A stretch of DNA of 64,000 bases, taken from contig JBBMOL010000098.1 in assembly GCA_037954665.1 (NCBI GenBank), positions 1,116,001-1,180,000 of the forward strand, read 5' to 3'. Shown here piece by piece: positions 13,235 through 24,851 of the stretch; position 1 is the first letter of the stretch, and each line of letters starts with the position of its first letter. The position numbers and the translations under genes were made by a program. The notes beneath the pieces were generated by a model. That model was given only the letters and a program-made list of their open reading frames with translations. It was not told the origin of the DNA and did no database searches. The stretch comes from Laguncularia racemosa. Lineage: Eukaryota > Streptophyta > Magnoliopsida > Myrtales > Combretaceae.

Positions 13235-13876
13235 CTACCTAAGAGTTTGCAATTTGTTGTGTAATTCACGATAGTAATATGCAGGCACAAACCACTTCTT
13301 CATTACCCTCTTCATCTCTTCCCACAACTTAATAGGTGGTTCGCCATTCCTTCTTCGATTTAACATTAGTTGATCCCACCACACTATGGCATAATCCGAA
13401 AATTCAATGGCAGCAAGTTTCACTTTCTTTCTCCCACTATAGTTGTGACAATCAAATACCATCTCTACCTTCTTCTCCCACTCTAAGTACACCTCGGGAT
13501 CATTCTTCCCTTGGAAAGGAGGAATCTTCATCTTTATACTACTCAGTTGATTATCCTCTCTATTCCTATCTCTTCTATCTTCCCAAACCCTAGTTCCTCT
13601 ATTCCTACCACTATAACCTCTATAACTCCCGACAGAAGGTTCATCAAATTCATCATCCGACATTTCATCTCCACCCCTTTGTACTCTCCTAGAACAACTC
13701 TCCTTCTTACGCCCTTGGAAGACGTTTTTAGATTGCTCTAGTCTTTGTTCCACCATCTCATGAATTTGTTCTATTCCCTCCTGAAACATTCTCTTCATCT
13801 CACCCCTCAACACCTCAATCACTAACCTAGCATCAAACCTTCCCCTCTCACCTTCAGGAGAATGTTGCCTCGACAT
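13235..13876 (-). pseudogene. Gag of the CRM-like element, N-terminal part
   Basis: Capsid-type gag. I choose the ATG at 13876 (MSRQHSPEGERG) over an upstream in-frame Met because it begins the charged N-terminus. The retrotransposon gag core is at about residues 120-200 (IEFSDYAIVWWDQL, WEEMKRVMKKWFVP). A TAG stop at about 13235 interrupts the frame. A second TAG lies just before the next open stretch at 13150. Both can be explained by single substitutions, so damage looks recent. Confidence 0.88.
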
Positions 13877-13906
13877 AGTTCCTACAGAAAAGATTAGTAC
13901 TAACAC

Positions 13907-14367
13907 AAATATATATAATTAAGCCTCACGATACACTCCCTTACGTGTTTCGCTTAAAGGATGATATCACACAGTCACTCGTGTATTCTCACAAGCAATG
14001 ATGATATCAACTTACTAATTCCTATTCTCAATTCTCTTGGAACTAACCCAAACTACACCAATTCCCTCCCATAGAATTCAACTAGAGAATACAACTCTAA
14101 GGCTCGAAATTTTCCTCTTTTTCTTTCAGATTTTTTTTTTTGGTCGCCTTTGTTTGTTGCTCTTGATCACGTTCCTTTTTTTTTGTCGTGATTCGTCCTT
14201 TTTTTGTCGTAACAAAATTGAATAGTAGGTACTACACTTTCAATAGACAATTAACACCATGAAATTGGATACGAATAATTGATATGAACGATTGGACTTA
14301 GGGTTTTTGATGTTACCTTCCTCAAACCGAACTGATGGTTTAACAAACCTAGGCTCTGATACCAAAC
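13907..14367 (-). promoter_or_regulatory. 5' leader and primer-binding site of the CRM-like element
   Basis: Between gag and the 5' LTR. Positions 14353-14364 on the minus strand read TGGTATCAGAGC, complementary to the 3' end of initiator tRNA-Met. The site is three bases from the LTR edge at 14368. The remaining ~440 bases are untranslated leader with T-rich tracts on the plus strand. Confidence 0.85.
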
Positions 14368-15223
14368 TGATACGAAATCGGTTTGCTCTGATACCAAACT
14401 GATACGAACCACGCCAACGTGTGACGAAACCCAATACCAATACGTTCGGAATTTGCTACCCAAGATGCCAAACACACTCAAGTGGAAACCGCGACCCGTT
14501 GCCTATAAGTGAGACAAAAACCTTAGTATAATATGTAGACGCCACAATCGGGATGAAAGACCGATTGATAAGTCGGGATGAACGCCACGGAATAAAAATC
14601 CGATAAGTTCTAGATTAGTTCTTTAAAGAACCAAGAGAGGAATTCTCTCAAAGTGTTTTCAAACTTGTATGTTGTATATTCTATATTCTATCTTGTATCT
14701 AAACCCTAGGAGCTTTATATTAGGGTTTACAATTCGTAACAATGATGCCCCAAAACGACATAGCTTCAATAAGTTGCGTAAAATAACAAAACAATGACTT
14801 AAAGGCTGGCGGCGTATGAGTGAAGGCCGGCGGCTTTGAGCTTGCGTAGAGCTTATACACGACCATGTACTTCTAGTCATGTATCTTTCTATGGAAATTC
14901 TTGACACCATACACGGCCGTGCCTTTGAACCGTGTATGATTCTGTGTAACTTCTAGACTCCTACACGGTCGTGCCTTGTAAAGACACGCCCTCTTCAACC
15001 TGTATCCGTTATGACTTGTACAAAAGCAAGGGCATTCCCATGGTTGTTCCAATCCTTTCCAACTTCATGATTGCTCCAATCCTTTCCGACTTCATGGACA
15101 TCCTTTATCAACCCATTAAGTGCTTCCTTTAATTGTTTCGCTCGAGTTCTTGTGATCGGTCCAGGTGGCACTTCAAGAGGATCCACATTCCATCTTCTGG
15201 CTTGGCTCCCATCATGGCTCTCA
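14368..15223 (-). repeat. 5' LTR of the CRM-like element
   Basis: Matches 9732-10620 almost base for base. Differences are scattered substitutions, loss of one 54-bp unit and about 20 extra bases near 14805. The first bases inside (from 14384) contain a second copy of the PBS-like GCTCTGATACCAAAC, present also in decayed form in the other LTR. Confidence 0.9.
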
Positions 15224-15226
15224 TAA

Positions 15227-17010
15227 GATAGCTAAGCATGAATGGTGTTAAAAAATCTATCCTTTAGGTTCCAAAGAATTAGTAACTTTGATAGGGTCTA
15301 ATGAGTAGCTCACTAATGCTAAGGTAGAATTTATCCTTTAGTGCACACCTAGAGGGTTCCCTACACTTCATGATTAGCATGGTTCATCTACATTCTTCCT
15401 TAAGTGTGGTGTTGTAGTATATTCACCACATCGAGTTACTCGACAATCAGGATTTGATTAGGGGGTGCCTTATGAAATCAGCATCAATAAGGACTTTAAT
15501 AAGTGTTGCAAAGTGCTTAACCTTAAGAACCATAAAGATATTCACTCACATGTTAGGTAATTATTCTTCAATCTATGAAGCGTTCTATTATTGCCTCTAA
15601 TGGATAGTTAAAATATTAGAAGAAATGTATTGATGAGTTTAAGGAGTACATTGCCACAAAAGTAAATGATACCGTACCAAAGCCAATCATTCACAAGTAC
15701 GAGTTCTATTTCCGAGTTCTTAAAGAAGACAAAGATAAGTCACAAAGTTATCCCACAATGTTTGTCGTATCAATGGTTAGACATATCAAACACATGCGAA
15801 TCTATGAGGTGATAAAACTAATAGCCTTCTTCTTCATTCATCATTCATTCCTTTTTACTTCCTTTACTAATATTCTTCTCATCTTTTTTTTGTAAGGCAC
15901 AAAAACAAATGATACCAGTGAGACTTGAGTTGAACAAAAGGTGAAGAATAGTTTCTTTGATGATACAACTGCTAGCATTTTTAAAGGTGTTGCCACAATA
16001 AAGTCAACTCCCCCCATCTCTCGCCTCTTCCAAATCATTATGGTATCGAAAAAGTGTTGCAACTTAAGGACAGTCCTACAATCACCATAGATATTGATGA
16101 GGATGAGGGGACTCCTAAGCATACTTTTGGTGATAGGGGTGGGTCTTTTGTGGATATTGGTGATGATTGGGATGAGCATCCATAGCAACATACCAATGCA
16201 ACTAGTTTACAAGAGCAAACAGGCGGGGTTGGACATGATGTGATTCATGAGTTGAGTAGGATGGTTGATTAGGATGACCATGAGGCCATGTATCTAGAGG
16301 AGAGCTAGATTCAGGCATATGCCAGTACTTTGTTGGATGCTATGTCTTCTAATGTTACCTTTAGCAGTGTCTTTATAGCTGTCATTACCACTAGTGAGCC
16401 CCTATCTATTTCTAGTTATACTTCTTCCACCATTAGTAATCTTATACCTACTTCTAGTCATGGTCTCTTTATGGTTAGTATTCTACCTATCTTTAATCAC
16501 GTTCCTCCTATTATGGCAATTCCCAGTTTTCATCCCCCCACAACCACTGTGATACCAAAGCTAATTGTGAAAGGAGGTTCCTCTACCTTAGCAGCAAGTT
16601 CAGTAGAGACTTATTGTTTTCATGGCTATATCGTGCCTTCTTATCTTTTAGCTTCATTATAGCTCTCGTATGTGATGGAGGGAGAATTTTGGATGGGGTC
16701 CATTTGTCAAGGCATAGAGGTTAATGGCATTATTGCACTATTAAGGAAAGTTGCTGAGCTTTTAGGTAAATGCTGGAGTTTACTATTTATAAATGAGTTA
16801 AAGTTGTTAGTTACCGATGTTACTGTAGATGGTATCTTGAGGTTTAGGATTAATAAGATAGAGCTCATTACTGTTGAAGATCGGAAGATACTTGATTGCT
16901 AAGAGGTTATAAAGCAATGTGATTGCCTTAGGGCTGAACTTGTAAAGAATGAGCTACTTGGAGATAGGGACTTGGATTCCACCATAGAGTCTATCATTGA
17001 GTCTTAGGCT
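15227..17010 (+). pseudogene. PMD-like extra ORF, 3' segment
   Basis: Continuation of the 8886-9731 relic after the nested insertion. Joining at GATAG keeps the reading frame for a few codons. The segment is interrupted by stops but has long open pieces at 16330-16659 (Ser/Thr/Pro-rich linker) and 16672-16902 (Leu/Glu/Lys-rich, resembling the charged tail of such proteins). It ends at a CT/TA microsatellite (17021-17070). No separate function can be read from it. Confidence 0.4.
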
Positions 17011-17018
17011 ATTGATCT

Positions 17019-17054
<36 letters not shown>

Positions 17055-17879
17055 ATATATATATATATATTACTTCCTTTATTACATTGTAATCATATTT
17101 ACTATGCTTCTTAGACATCTAAATAAAATGTTATCTCTTTTTTTTTTCGATAAATTTCTTTTGACATGTTGTCTATAGAATTACTTTCATTAATGAATGT
17201 TATCTCGTATTTGCTACTTTAAATCTCTTATCTCATGTCGATTAGTAGCATGTTGTAAAATGAAGGTCATAATATCGACATAGCATTTTGCAATTCTCTT
17301 TTTAACTTTGTAAGATCTCAAGCAATTGAGTTATGTTTCTCATTTGTGAGCAATAATCCTTATGTTAATCATAATGAAAAGAGATGAGAACAATGACGCA
17401 TTTTGTCTAAATTCGATAGTAATGACAATGTTAGTTAAGGGGGGATATTACCTACTACTTAATTTAATAAAAAAATTAGCGAATTTGAATTGAATTAAAA
17501 TGAATGTGTTATGCTTTGTGCCTAGGAGATAATACTCTAGCCAACTAGCATATGAATTGAACAAACATTGCACACTTAAGAGATAAACCTTATACTAAGT
17601 AGCAGCAATGCAATAATGTGCAAAACACATACAATATGTGTTAAAGGATTACTCTCTCCTAATCTTGCAATAATGATGAAGAGAAGAAGACACAGATAAA
17701 TATGTAAAAACAAGCTCATATGACATAAGCTTGTCCTTTCATTCATTAGCTTTTTCAATACATCTTACTTTTATAAGTGAAACTTTTTAATATACTAAAA
17801 GTTAATGGGAACAATGATAGCATTCATCCTTAAATTATGAAGCTTACAATAACCACAATCATGAACTTCTTCAACAATA
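17011..17879. other. Spacer between pol and the antisense ORF, with CT and TA microsatellite
   Basis: Holds (CT)15 at 17021-17050 followed by (GTATAT)-type repeats to 17070, then AT-rich DNA without a gene. It belongs to the interior of the Tat-like element. Confidence 0.5.
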
Positions 17880-18981
17880 AAAGATCCCTCCCACTTGGGT
17901 GTAAATTTCGGTGCCAGAATACCTCGGTGTACATGCTCTACTACTCAAAGTACAATGTCGCCCTATTGGAATGATCTCTTTCTTACCAAACGATTATAAG
18001 ATACACTTAGTTTGTGTTAATAATGGGTCAAATTGTATTTAGCAACATCCCACTTTTCCTCCAAGGCCTCCAAGTTTAGTATTCACAAAGCATCCAACTT
18101 AACCTCAGCATTAATAGCTAGTCGTGCAAAGGGAGTTAGAACTTCTATTAGATTTACCACCTCGGTCCCATATACCAAAGAGAAGGGCATCACTTAGGTT
18201 AGTTTTCACTTTGATGTCATGTAAGCTCATAGTGCTAACAACAATTTATCATGCCATTCTTTGTGGTTGTCATGAACTATGCAACTAAGTTCCTTTAACA
18301 AACTCTTGTTCATAGCCTCCGCTTGCCCATTACCTTTTAGGTAGTAAGGCGTAGACTTGACATGATAAATGTTATAGCCAGCTAACAGCTATTGAACATG
18401 AGAATTAGCAAAAGGAGTGCCATTGTCAAATAAGATTCACTTTAGAATTCCGAATCTATATATGATGTTCTCTTTCATACAACTTGAACTATTGGTTCTA
18501 TATGCTTCTTTTGTGGAATTATTTATACCCATTTAGTAAAACACTCAGTCCCAACTAAGATCCAGATGCATCCTCTTGATGATGGGTGAATGGGACCAAT
18601 AAGATAAAATGCCCAAGTGTAGAAGGGCCATGGAGTCATTACACTATGGAGCATAACTGCAAAAACATGAATGGCATTTCCATGTTCCCAACAAATGACA
18701 CACTTCCTAACAAAATTAAAGGCATTAACTTCCATAATTAGCCAATAGTATCTCATATCTAGCAAGTGATAATATAGCTTCTTTCCTTCTTGGTGTTCCC
18801 CACATTCTCCATCATGGGCTTCAACTAATATTGTTTTTGTCTTAGGGGCTAAAATACACCTAATGTATTTACCCATAAATGAGAATCTATACAATTCATC
18901 TTCATGTATCAAATACTTTCTTGCTTTTCTTTTCACAAGTCTAGCATCGGTGCTATTAGTGGGCAAGACGTTATTCTTCAA
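17880..18981 (-). pseudogene. Integrase of the Tat-like element
   Basis: The open stretch 18981-18523 contains the zinc-binding H2C2 finger (His56, His63, Cys94, Cys97 of that frame; AHDGECGEH...CVIC). It is followed by the start of the catalytic core (MTPWPFYTWAF...ECFTKWV). Decayed core and C-terminal domain continue to about 17880 (PKWEGSF motif). Frame breaks and stops throughout. The order gag, RT, RNase H, integrase on the minus strand confirms Ty3/gypsy type. Confidence 0.8.
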
Positions 18982-19499
18982 ATAGCCAATGTATGGACAC
19001 CTCTAATCCCTAACCATGGCCATAAAATTACATTTATTCTCATCAAGTAATTCAGAACACTTAAGACAATTCACTTGTACTTAGACCTCATTCTTAAACA
19101 TTGATGGCCAGTAATATCTAACATGTTGAATATGATGATAGTGGTGATCCTTCCTCTTTACACCATATTTTGTGATACTTATCTAACTTGAGACATGCCT
19201 CTTTTGTGCTAATACATCAAGAAAAAATACCTTCTAAGCCTTTATAGTACAATCTTCCATTCAATTGAATAAAGTTTTTCAATGTTGAAGCAGAAGGCAC
19301 ATTAAGATACGCTAACTGCTCCTTCACTAAAATGTGCCAATCATCATGTAGTTCCTCATCTTTATTAAGAAGATCTAATGCAGTATATGGTATGGATTTC
19401 CTAAGTACTTAAATATTCAAACTATTATTCACATCATGGATTGAAACTTTTGATGCTAATGTAGCCAATGCATCTGCATATCTATTAATGGATCGAGTT

Positions 19500-21300
19500 G
19501 TATGCTCGTAGCATATTAATTGAAATTTTGTTTCTAAAGTCTACACTGTAGCCCTGTATGGCACTAGTATAGGTTCTTTAAGTCCAAACTCAACGCTAAC
19601 CTGTTTAATGATCAAGTTATAATCACCTTGGGTGTATAGTCAATTTGCTTTAGCCTCTTGCATAGATATCAACCTAAGTAATAAAGCTTCATATTCAACT
19701 TCATTATTGGTGCAATAGAAATCGAGTTTGAATGCCAATCATATTTCTTAGCCTTCATGCAAAGTTAACACAATTCTTGCCCACCCCCCCCCCCCCCCCC
19801 CCCCCCCCCCCTATTCCTTGCTTCTTATAAAGCCATCAAACTGAAGTGACCACTCTCCTTTTACTTAAAACATGAAGGAATCTTCATAAAACTCTACCAG
19901 CATAGTATCCACAATAAGGCTTTCATGTGCATTTGGAAAGTGTGCTAACAAATTAACTAAAGCTTGTGAGTTAATAGCCTTAGGGGACTAAATTGTGATA
20001 TCAAACTCTCTAAAGAAGAGTAACCACTTAGCAACTCGACTTGACAAGGCTAGTTGAAATAATAAGTACTTAACGGGATCTAAATATATGATGAGATCGG
20101 TCTTATGCCCCAAGAAATAGTGTCGTAATTTTTGCAAGGAAAATACTAGCATGAGATAGTGCTTTTCACAAGTTGGGTAATTAACATCACTCCCTTAAAG
20201 GGTTCGGCTCAAATAGTAAATTGTTTATTCCTGTCCATCTATTTCATACGTAAGTAAAGGTAAAGTACAAAATTAATGGTAATCCCTTCACAAGCATTGC
20301 ATAGTTTGAGGAGAGGTTAAGATCTTCTTAATCTTTTGGATTGCTTTCTCATGCATTCCCCCCTACTTAAACGGGACCCCTTTCTTCCTAAGTTGATGCA
20401 AAGAGTATGAAATCTCTGCTAGCATTGGCATGAATCTCCTAATGTAGGAAACTTTTCCCATGAAATTTTTTAATTCCTTAGGAGTGGTGGGCAAAGGCAT
20501 AGATCGTATAGCTTGAAACTTTGTTAAGCCAACATCAATGCCCTTTCTATGAACAATAAACCTAAGAAACTTACCTAAGACCACTCCAAAGACATACTTA
20601 AGAGGGTTCATGCAAAGTATATACAACTGAAATCTTTCGAAAAGCTTCTTCAAGTGGATCAAATGATCAGGTGCTTACCTTGACTTGATAACTATATCGT
20701 CTACATAATCTTCCATAAAATCATGCATCATGTTATGGAATATAGTAGTCATCACCTTTTGATAAGTGGTACCTAGATTCTTGAGCTCAAATGGCATAAC
20801 AATGTAATAGAAGTTTCCTATAGGGATTCAAAAAGCAATACGCTCTGTATTGCTAGTTGCCATCTTGATCTGGTTGTAACTGCTAAAGCATCCATAAATG
20901 AAACAACTCATATTCAGCAATAGCATACACTAAAGTGTTGATATTTGGCAAGGGAAAATCATCTTTTTGACATACCCTATTCAAATCTCAAAAGTTAACA
21001 CATACTTTTGTTTAACCATTCTTTTTTCTCATTAGGACTACGTTTGCAAGCTAAGTAAGATGTTCAATCAGTTTTATAAAACCTGCTTGAAGTAGTTTCT
21101 CAACTTCTAGCTTGATTTGTACCTCAACTTTATGGTAGAAAACCTGTTGTCCTTGCTTTACCAGTGTGACTCTCAATGTGATGTTCAATTTGTGTACTAT
21201 GAGGCTAGGATTCAATCCTAGCATCTCTTCATAGGTCTAAGCAAGACATCCCTAGACTTCTTTAATAATACAACAAGTGGGATCTTTATCTCTTGAGGAA
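19500..21300 (-). pseudogene. Reverse transcriptase and RNase H of the Tat-like element
   Basis: The catalytic YVDD is encoded at 20696-20707. The thumb region is open at 20662-20363 (motifs MNPLKYVFGV, GKFLRFIV, RRFMPMLAEI, LRKKGVPF). The upstream palm (about 20.7-21.2 kb) and downstream RNase H (about 20.1-19.5 kb) are recognisable only in pieces among stops. A run of 28 C residues interrupts the region at 19784-19811. Family: Ty3/gypsy RT, closest in wording to Tat-type elements (by recall, not alignment). Confidence 0.75.
19784..19811. repeat. Poly(C) run of 28
   Basis: 28 uninterrupted C residues within the RNase H relic of the Tat-like element. A run of 16 C occurs at 5650-5665 in the same element. 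Confidence 0.95.
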
Positions 21301-21757
21301 GCCGGTGCCTATGAATGTCCTTTTCACTGGGTATCTATTAAGTACTCCCTCCACATATAGGGAGTGATTGTGGTTTGGGCTCTTCACACATATATTGGTA
21401 TCCATAAATAAAATTACATTCTCTTGGGTACAAGCCATTCTCTTCATAGGCTCTGTTGTGTTACACTCTGTATATTGTCCTTCTAAAGTTTATGTAAGTA
21501 TAGTTGCTACTATAAGCCTCACCTTTTCATCAAACCCAAGGAGGTTGAAGAAATTCCTAAAGTTGAAAGTCTTCAATAGTGTTGTGATGATGGGTGTGCA
21601 TTCATCATCTTCAACTTCATCTGATTTCCCTTTTCCTTTATATGCTTCGGTAGGTGGCACTTCATCCACTTCAACAATAGTAGGATTGTGAGTAATAACA
21701 TTTACGAAACCACGTTGATTATATAGGTTGGGAGCGAATTATGTCTAACATCATTTT

Positions 21758-22740
21758 TTACAATGATAAGCTCCACACTTCCAACCCTTTCATTAAAAAT
21801 TTCAAAGTGAAGCAATTCTTAGTAAAATGCCCCATAACTTTATGAAACTTGCAAAAAAAAAATTCATTCTTTTCTTCTGCAATAAGGAGTCGTTTGACTC
21901 TTAGGAGTTTGATATTCCCATCTCTTAGCCATGTGTCAAGCATCGCATGTACCTTCCTCATTAGGCATGAATATGTAAATGTTAGTGTAGAGTCCCTTGT
22001 AATCTTAATTCCAATTTTCCCAGTCATAGGTTTCTTCCTTTCTTTAGATCCTTCTCCTTGGACCAAGCTTACAAATGGCGCCCATTTGTTGAACTTAGGA
22101 CTTCCTCTCTTTTACTTTACAATAGAAATGTTGGTCCTTCACACATTTTCAACAAATGCATTGAATGGCACCAAAGACAGATTCTCTAGATACACCATGT
22201 ATTTAGTGAACATCCTTTGGATACAAGTCTTTACTAACTCCTCTTTATCCTAAATGTCTTATATATCCAGTGAACATTCTCTAAAGCACTCAATGTACTC
22301 CATTAGGTCTTTCCTAGGCTTCTGCTAGATCCATCCCATGTCAATTAGAGTGACTCTCTCTTAAGTAGAGAAGAACTTCTCCAGAAACATCTTACACATG
22401 CTACCCCATAAATCTACTGAGCCTAGTGAAAGATTGATATACCATGTGTATGCCTTCTCCGTAAGGGACTTAGAAATTTCTTTAAGTTTCTAATCATCAT
22501 CTAGCTTGTAAACTTCCAGTGTTTCGATAAATTTCAATAGGTGCTCCTTAGCACTTCCTTTCTTCTCATTGAAAGCATGAACTTATGACTCACATAATCC
22601 TTAAGATAAGGCTTAGTTGTGATGCGTTGATTATATGGGAGCTTAAGATCTAGTATTCCTACAATGGACTTTGTTTGTATTTCCTTCAGATACATGTCCA
22701 AATCCGCCTTTGTGACAAATGTGCTCCTAGGAGCAAACAT
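21758..22740 (-). pseudogene. Gag of the Tat-like element
   Basis: Begins near 22740 with FAPRSTFVTKADLD and LDLKLPYNQRITTKPYLKDY, wording typical of Tat/Ogre gag. A gag core with many frame breaks follows. The last open part, 22066-21758, carries a knuckle-like FCKFHKVMGHFTKNC. Not translatable as one protein. Confidence 0.7.
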
Positions 22741-23300
22741 TGTAGCCTCTACAGGAGTAACGGGAGTAAGATTAAGATGAACTGCAAATCCTCTAGTATC
22801 ACCTTATTACACAGGTACAACACGTGAGGATAAAGAGCCCCCGATGTGGATTCTTTGGTCCCTTACCTCAAGTGTAAGATGATGTGTGACTACAGGCTCT
22901 AATGTAGGAGCTTGCTCCTCAACCTTAGGAGCAACTTCTTGATTGACAAGCGTTGGGTCGGAAGATTGGGATGTTTGGAGGGTAAGTTACTGCATAGTAA
23001 CAACAAGATTTAGCAAAGCCACTCCTTGTTGCGCAGCAACAAAGCCTGCTATACCAAGCACACATTAGGCAATCATCATTATAAATTGGTTCATCATCCT
23101 AGTGTTTTCCTAAACGACATGCATTACTTAAGCATTGTCAAGATGAGACTTCTCAGTATTATTGGTAAGATCGATATTTTTAACCAAGGGTAGTTGCTCA
23201 ATAACTTCAAGGTTAACTTCACAGTCTTGATTGATGCTATCATTGGGATTAGGCATCCTTCTCCTTAGGGCTACCATCATGAGGTTGTCAGTTTCCTACT

Positions 23301-23317
23301 ACTTAGTGGAGTCGCCA
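23301..23317 (-). promoter_or_regulatory. Primer-binding site of the Tat-like element
   Basis: The minus strand reads TGGCGACTCCACTAAGT, four bases from the LTR edge at 23322. Tat/Ogre elements are known to use this type of PBS, usually assigned to tRNA-Arg. It fixes the element's orientation. Confidence 0.75.
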
Positions 23318-23321
23318 AAAA

Positions 23322-23918
23322 TGTAAGTGGATGGGTCCAATCGCAATGTGATCACGTACGTACTACGTGATATTTGCACTACACGTAAACCCAGAGGAGT
23401 GACGTGTAATGGCATGCAAAAGGATGATCAAGGATAAGTAGAATGAGGAGGAGGATGAAGCAATCTCAATGAGGCTCAAGCACTTCATGATAGGTAAATG
23501 TTCTTCACTAAATTCTCAATTTGATCTTTTGAGAAAGTAATCTGATAGAGTAACGACCCTTTTTCTCCTAAAAAGTCCCTCTTTTAAATGTGGATGCTTT
23601 GGGTATTTATAAGATCCAATTACAAATTTCATCTATCGGATGGTGATGGTGATCAACAGTCATGAGTGAATGAGCCCTCATATAGGCCTCTCTTAAATCT
23701 AGGCCCATTAAAGGCTTTTAATATGCAAGCCTCATGGAGAAGAGTTGGATCAGACCAACTAATTCAATAGGTCCTACTCTAAGCCTACCATACCAAATCT
23801 TTCTTGATTGTCCTAAAGGTCATGAATTTAGCTTTCTAAGCGCTGTTAGCTTAGTTTAAAGAGTTAAATCCAATTAATTAATGGGTATATGACCCTAAAT
23901 TACGTTTATCTCTCTATA
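23322..23918 (-). repeat. 5' LTR of the Tat-like element
   Basis: 597 bp, TGTAAGTGG to CTCTATA on the plus strand, followed directly by GGGAT (23919-23923). Diverged copy of 3828-4418. Confidence 0.85.
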
Positions 23919-24381
23919 GGGATTTACTTGGTATGACAATACTAACATAGAAAACTTAAATGATTTCATTTAAAATACAAAGAATTTAATTGAATATTTA
24001 GAATAAAATTAGCAAAGTTAAAAAAGACTCAATGAATTGAAGACATGATTGAATTTTTACACAAATATATAGGATGTCTAGTGTATTTATTCTTTTTTAC
24101 TATAAGTTATAATTTGCTTGAAAGCACGGTTAAAGGTATTGTTTTTCTCTAATATTAAGCAACTATAAGGTCCTCTTCCTACTCAAATTCTCTGGTGGCA
24201 TTGACTTAGATAGGATTATTCCAAAAGTAAAGACAAATGATGTTGATAAAGAAGCACCCATAAAAAAGGATTCCATTTGATCTCTCCAACCGAATATTTT
24301 GTCCTCGTCTAAATCATCTTTCTTATATCTTCTCTTAGCTTTTTAGGTGAAAACTATAACACATATATACACACGTGCACG

Positions 24382-24798
24382 TGTATCACATATGGAATGC
24401 TTCTAAGACCATCATGTGCAACATTTAGGCTCTCCGAGCTTCCTGTAGAGAGGTTAAGTCAACCTTCTTATCCAGAACACACAAAAAAGAGAAAATTTAA
24501 GATGATGAGACACTCTAGAGTAAGAATAGTGTGTATATTTTTGAATGATTTACAAATGAAGGAGACTCTCCCTTATATACAAAAGGCCCCCAACAATAGA
24601 TGGCTAAATTCTATTTTATCTAATGGCTAAGATCTATTTCTACCTAACAATTCCTAACTACCCCCACCTACCAAGTGTTCAGACTCTTCTTTGAGATTAT
24701 TAGTAATGGATCGAACCTTAGTCATGAGCTTTACATATCATGGGCTCATGCCCTATATTACAAAAGAGTGAATGGGCTTAAGGAAACAACCTGTGACA
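24382..24798 (-). repeat. 3' LTR of the chromovirus
   Basis: Direct-repeat partner of 27766-28192. It is moderately diverged, with TATA-like CTTATATAC near 24573. Confidence 0.85.
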
Positions 24799-24851
24799 TT
24801 CTCCCCCACATAAGTCGACAATGTCCTTATCAACCCACGCTACTTGGAGAA

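Larger units (their letters stand above)
9732..15223 (-). mobile_element. CRM-like chromovirus (Ty3/gypsy), internally deleted, nested in the Tat-like element
   Basis: Near-identical LTRs at 9732-10620 and 14368-15223 flank a minus-strand gag-pol remnant. The PBS at 14353-14364 (minus-strand TGGTATCAGAGC) matches initiator tRNA-Met. The polypurine tract is at 10621-10636, beside the 3' LTR. The C-terminus of the polyprotein continues into the 3' LTR, a feature known from the CRM clade. RT from its early part through RNase H and the integrase zinc finger is missing. Left flank is GATAG (9727-9731); the same GATAG recurs at 15227-15231, three bases beyond the right LTR, so the target duplication is probable but not exact. 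Confidence 0.9.
3828..23918 (-). mobile_element. Large Tat/Ogre-type Ty3/gypsy LTR retrotransposon, with a nested insertion
   Basis: Two diverged direct repeats bound the unit: 3828-4418 (591 bp) and 23322-23918 (597 bp). Both begin TGTAAGTGGATGGG on the plus strand; the left ends in CTACA and the right in CTATA. The 5 bases GGGAT stand immediately outside both ends (3823-3827 and 23919-23923), a perfect target duplication. Just inside the right repeat, 23301-23317 reads on the minus strand as TGGCGACTCCACT..., a primer-binding site, so transcription runs right to left. Gag-pol remnants lie on the minus strand at 22.7-17.9 kb. An antisense PMD-like gene lies between pol and the 3' LTR. Total span is 20.1 kb, or about 14.6 kb without the nested CRM-like element. 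Large size, this PBS and an extra antisense ORF fit the Tat lineage (inference). I see no convincing polypurine tract beside the 3' LTR. Confidence 0.85.

Noticed and set aside
11766..13741. Plus-strand frames across the CRM-like element (for example 11766-12116, 13336-13593)
   Set aside because: Shadows of the minus-strand gag-pol, with no domain of their own.
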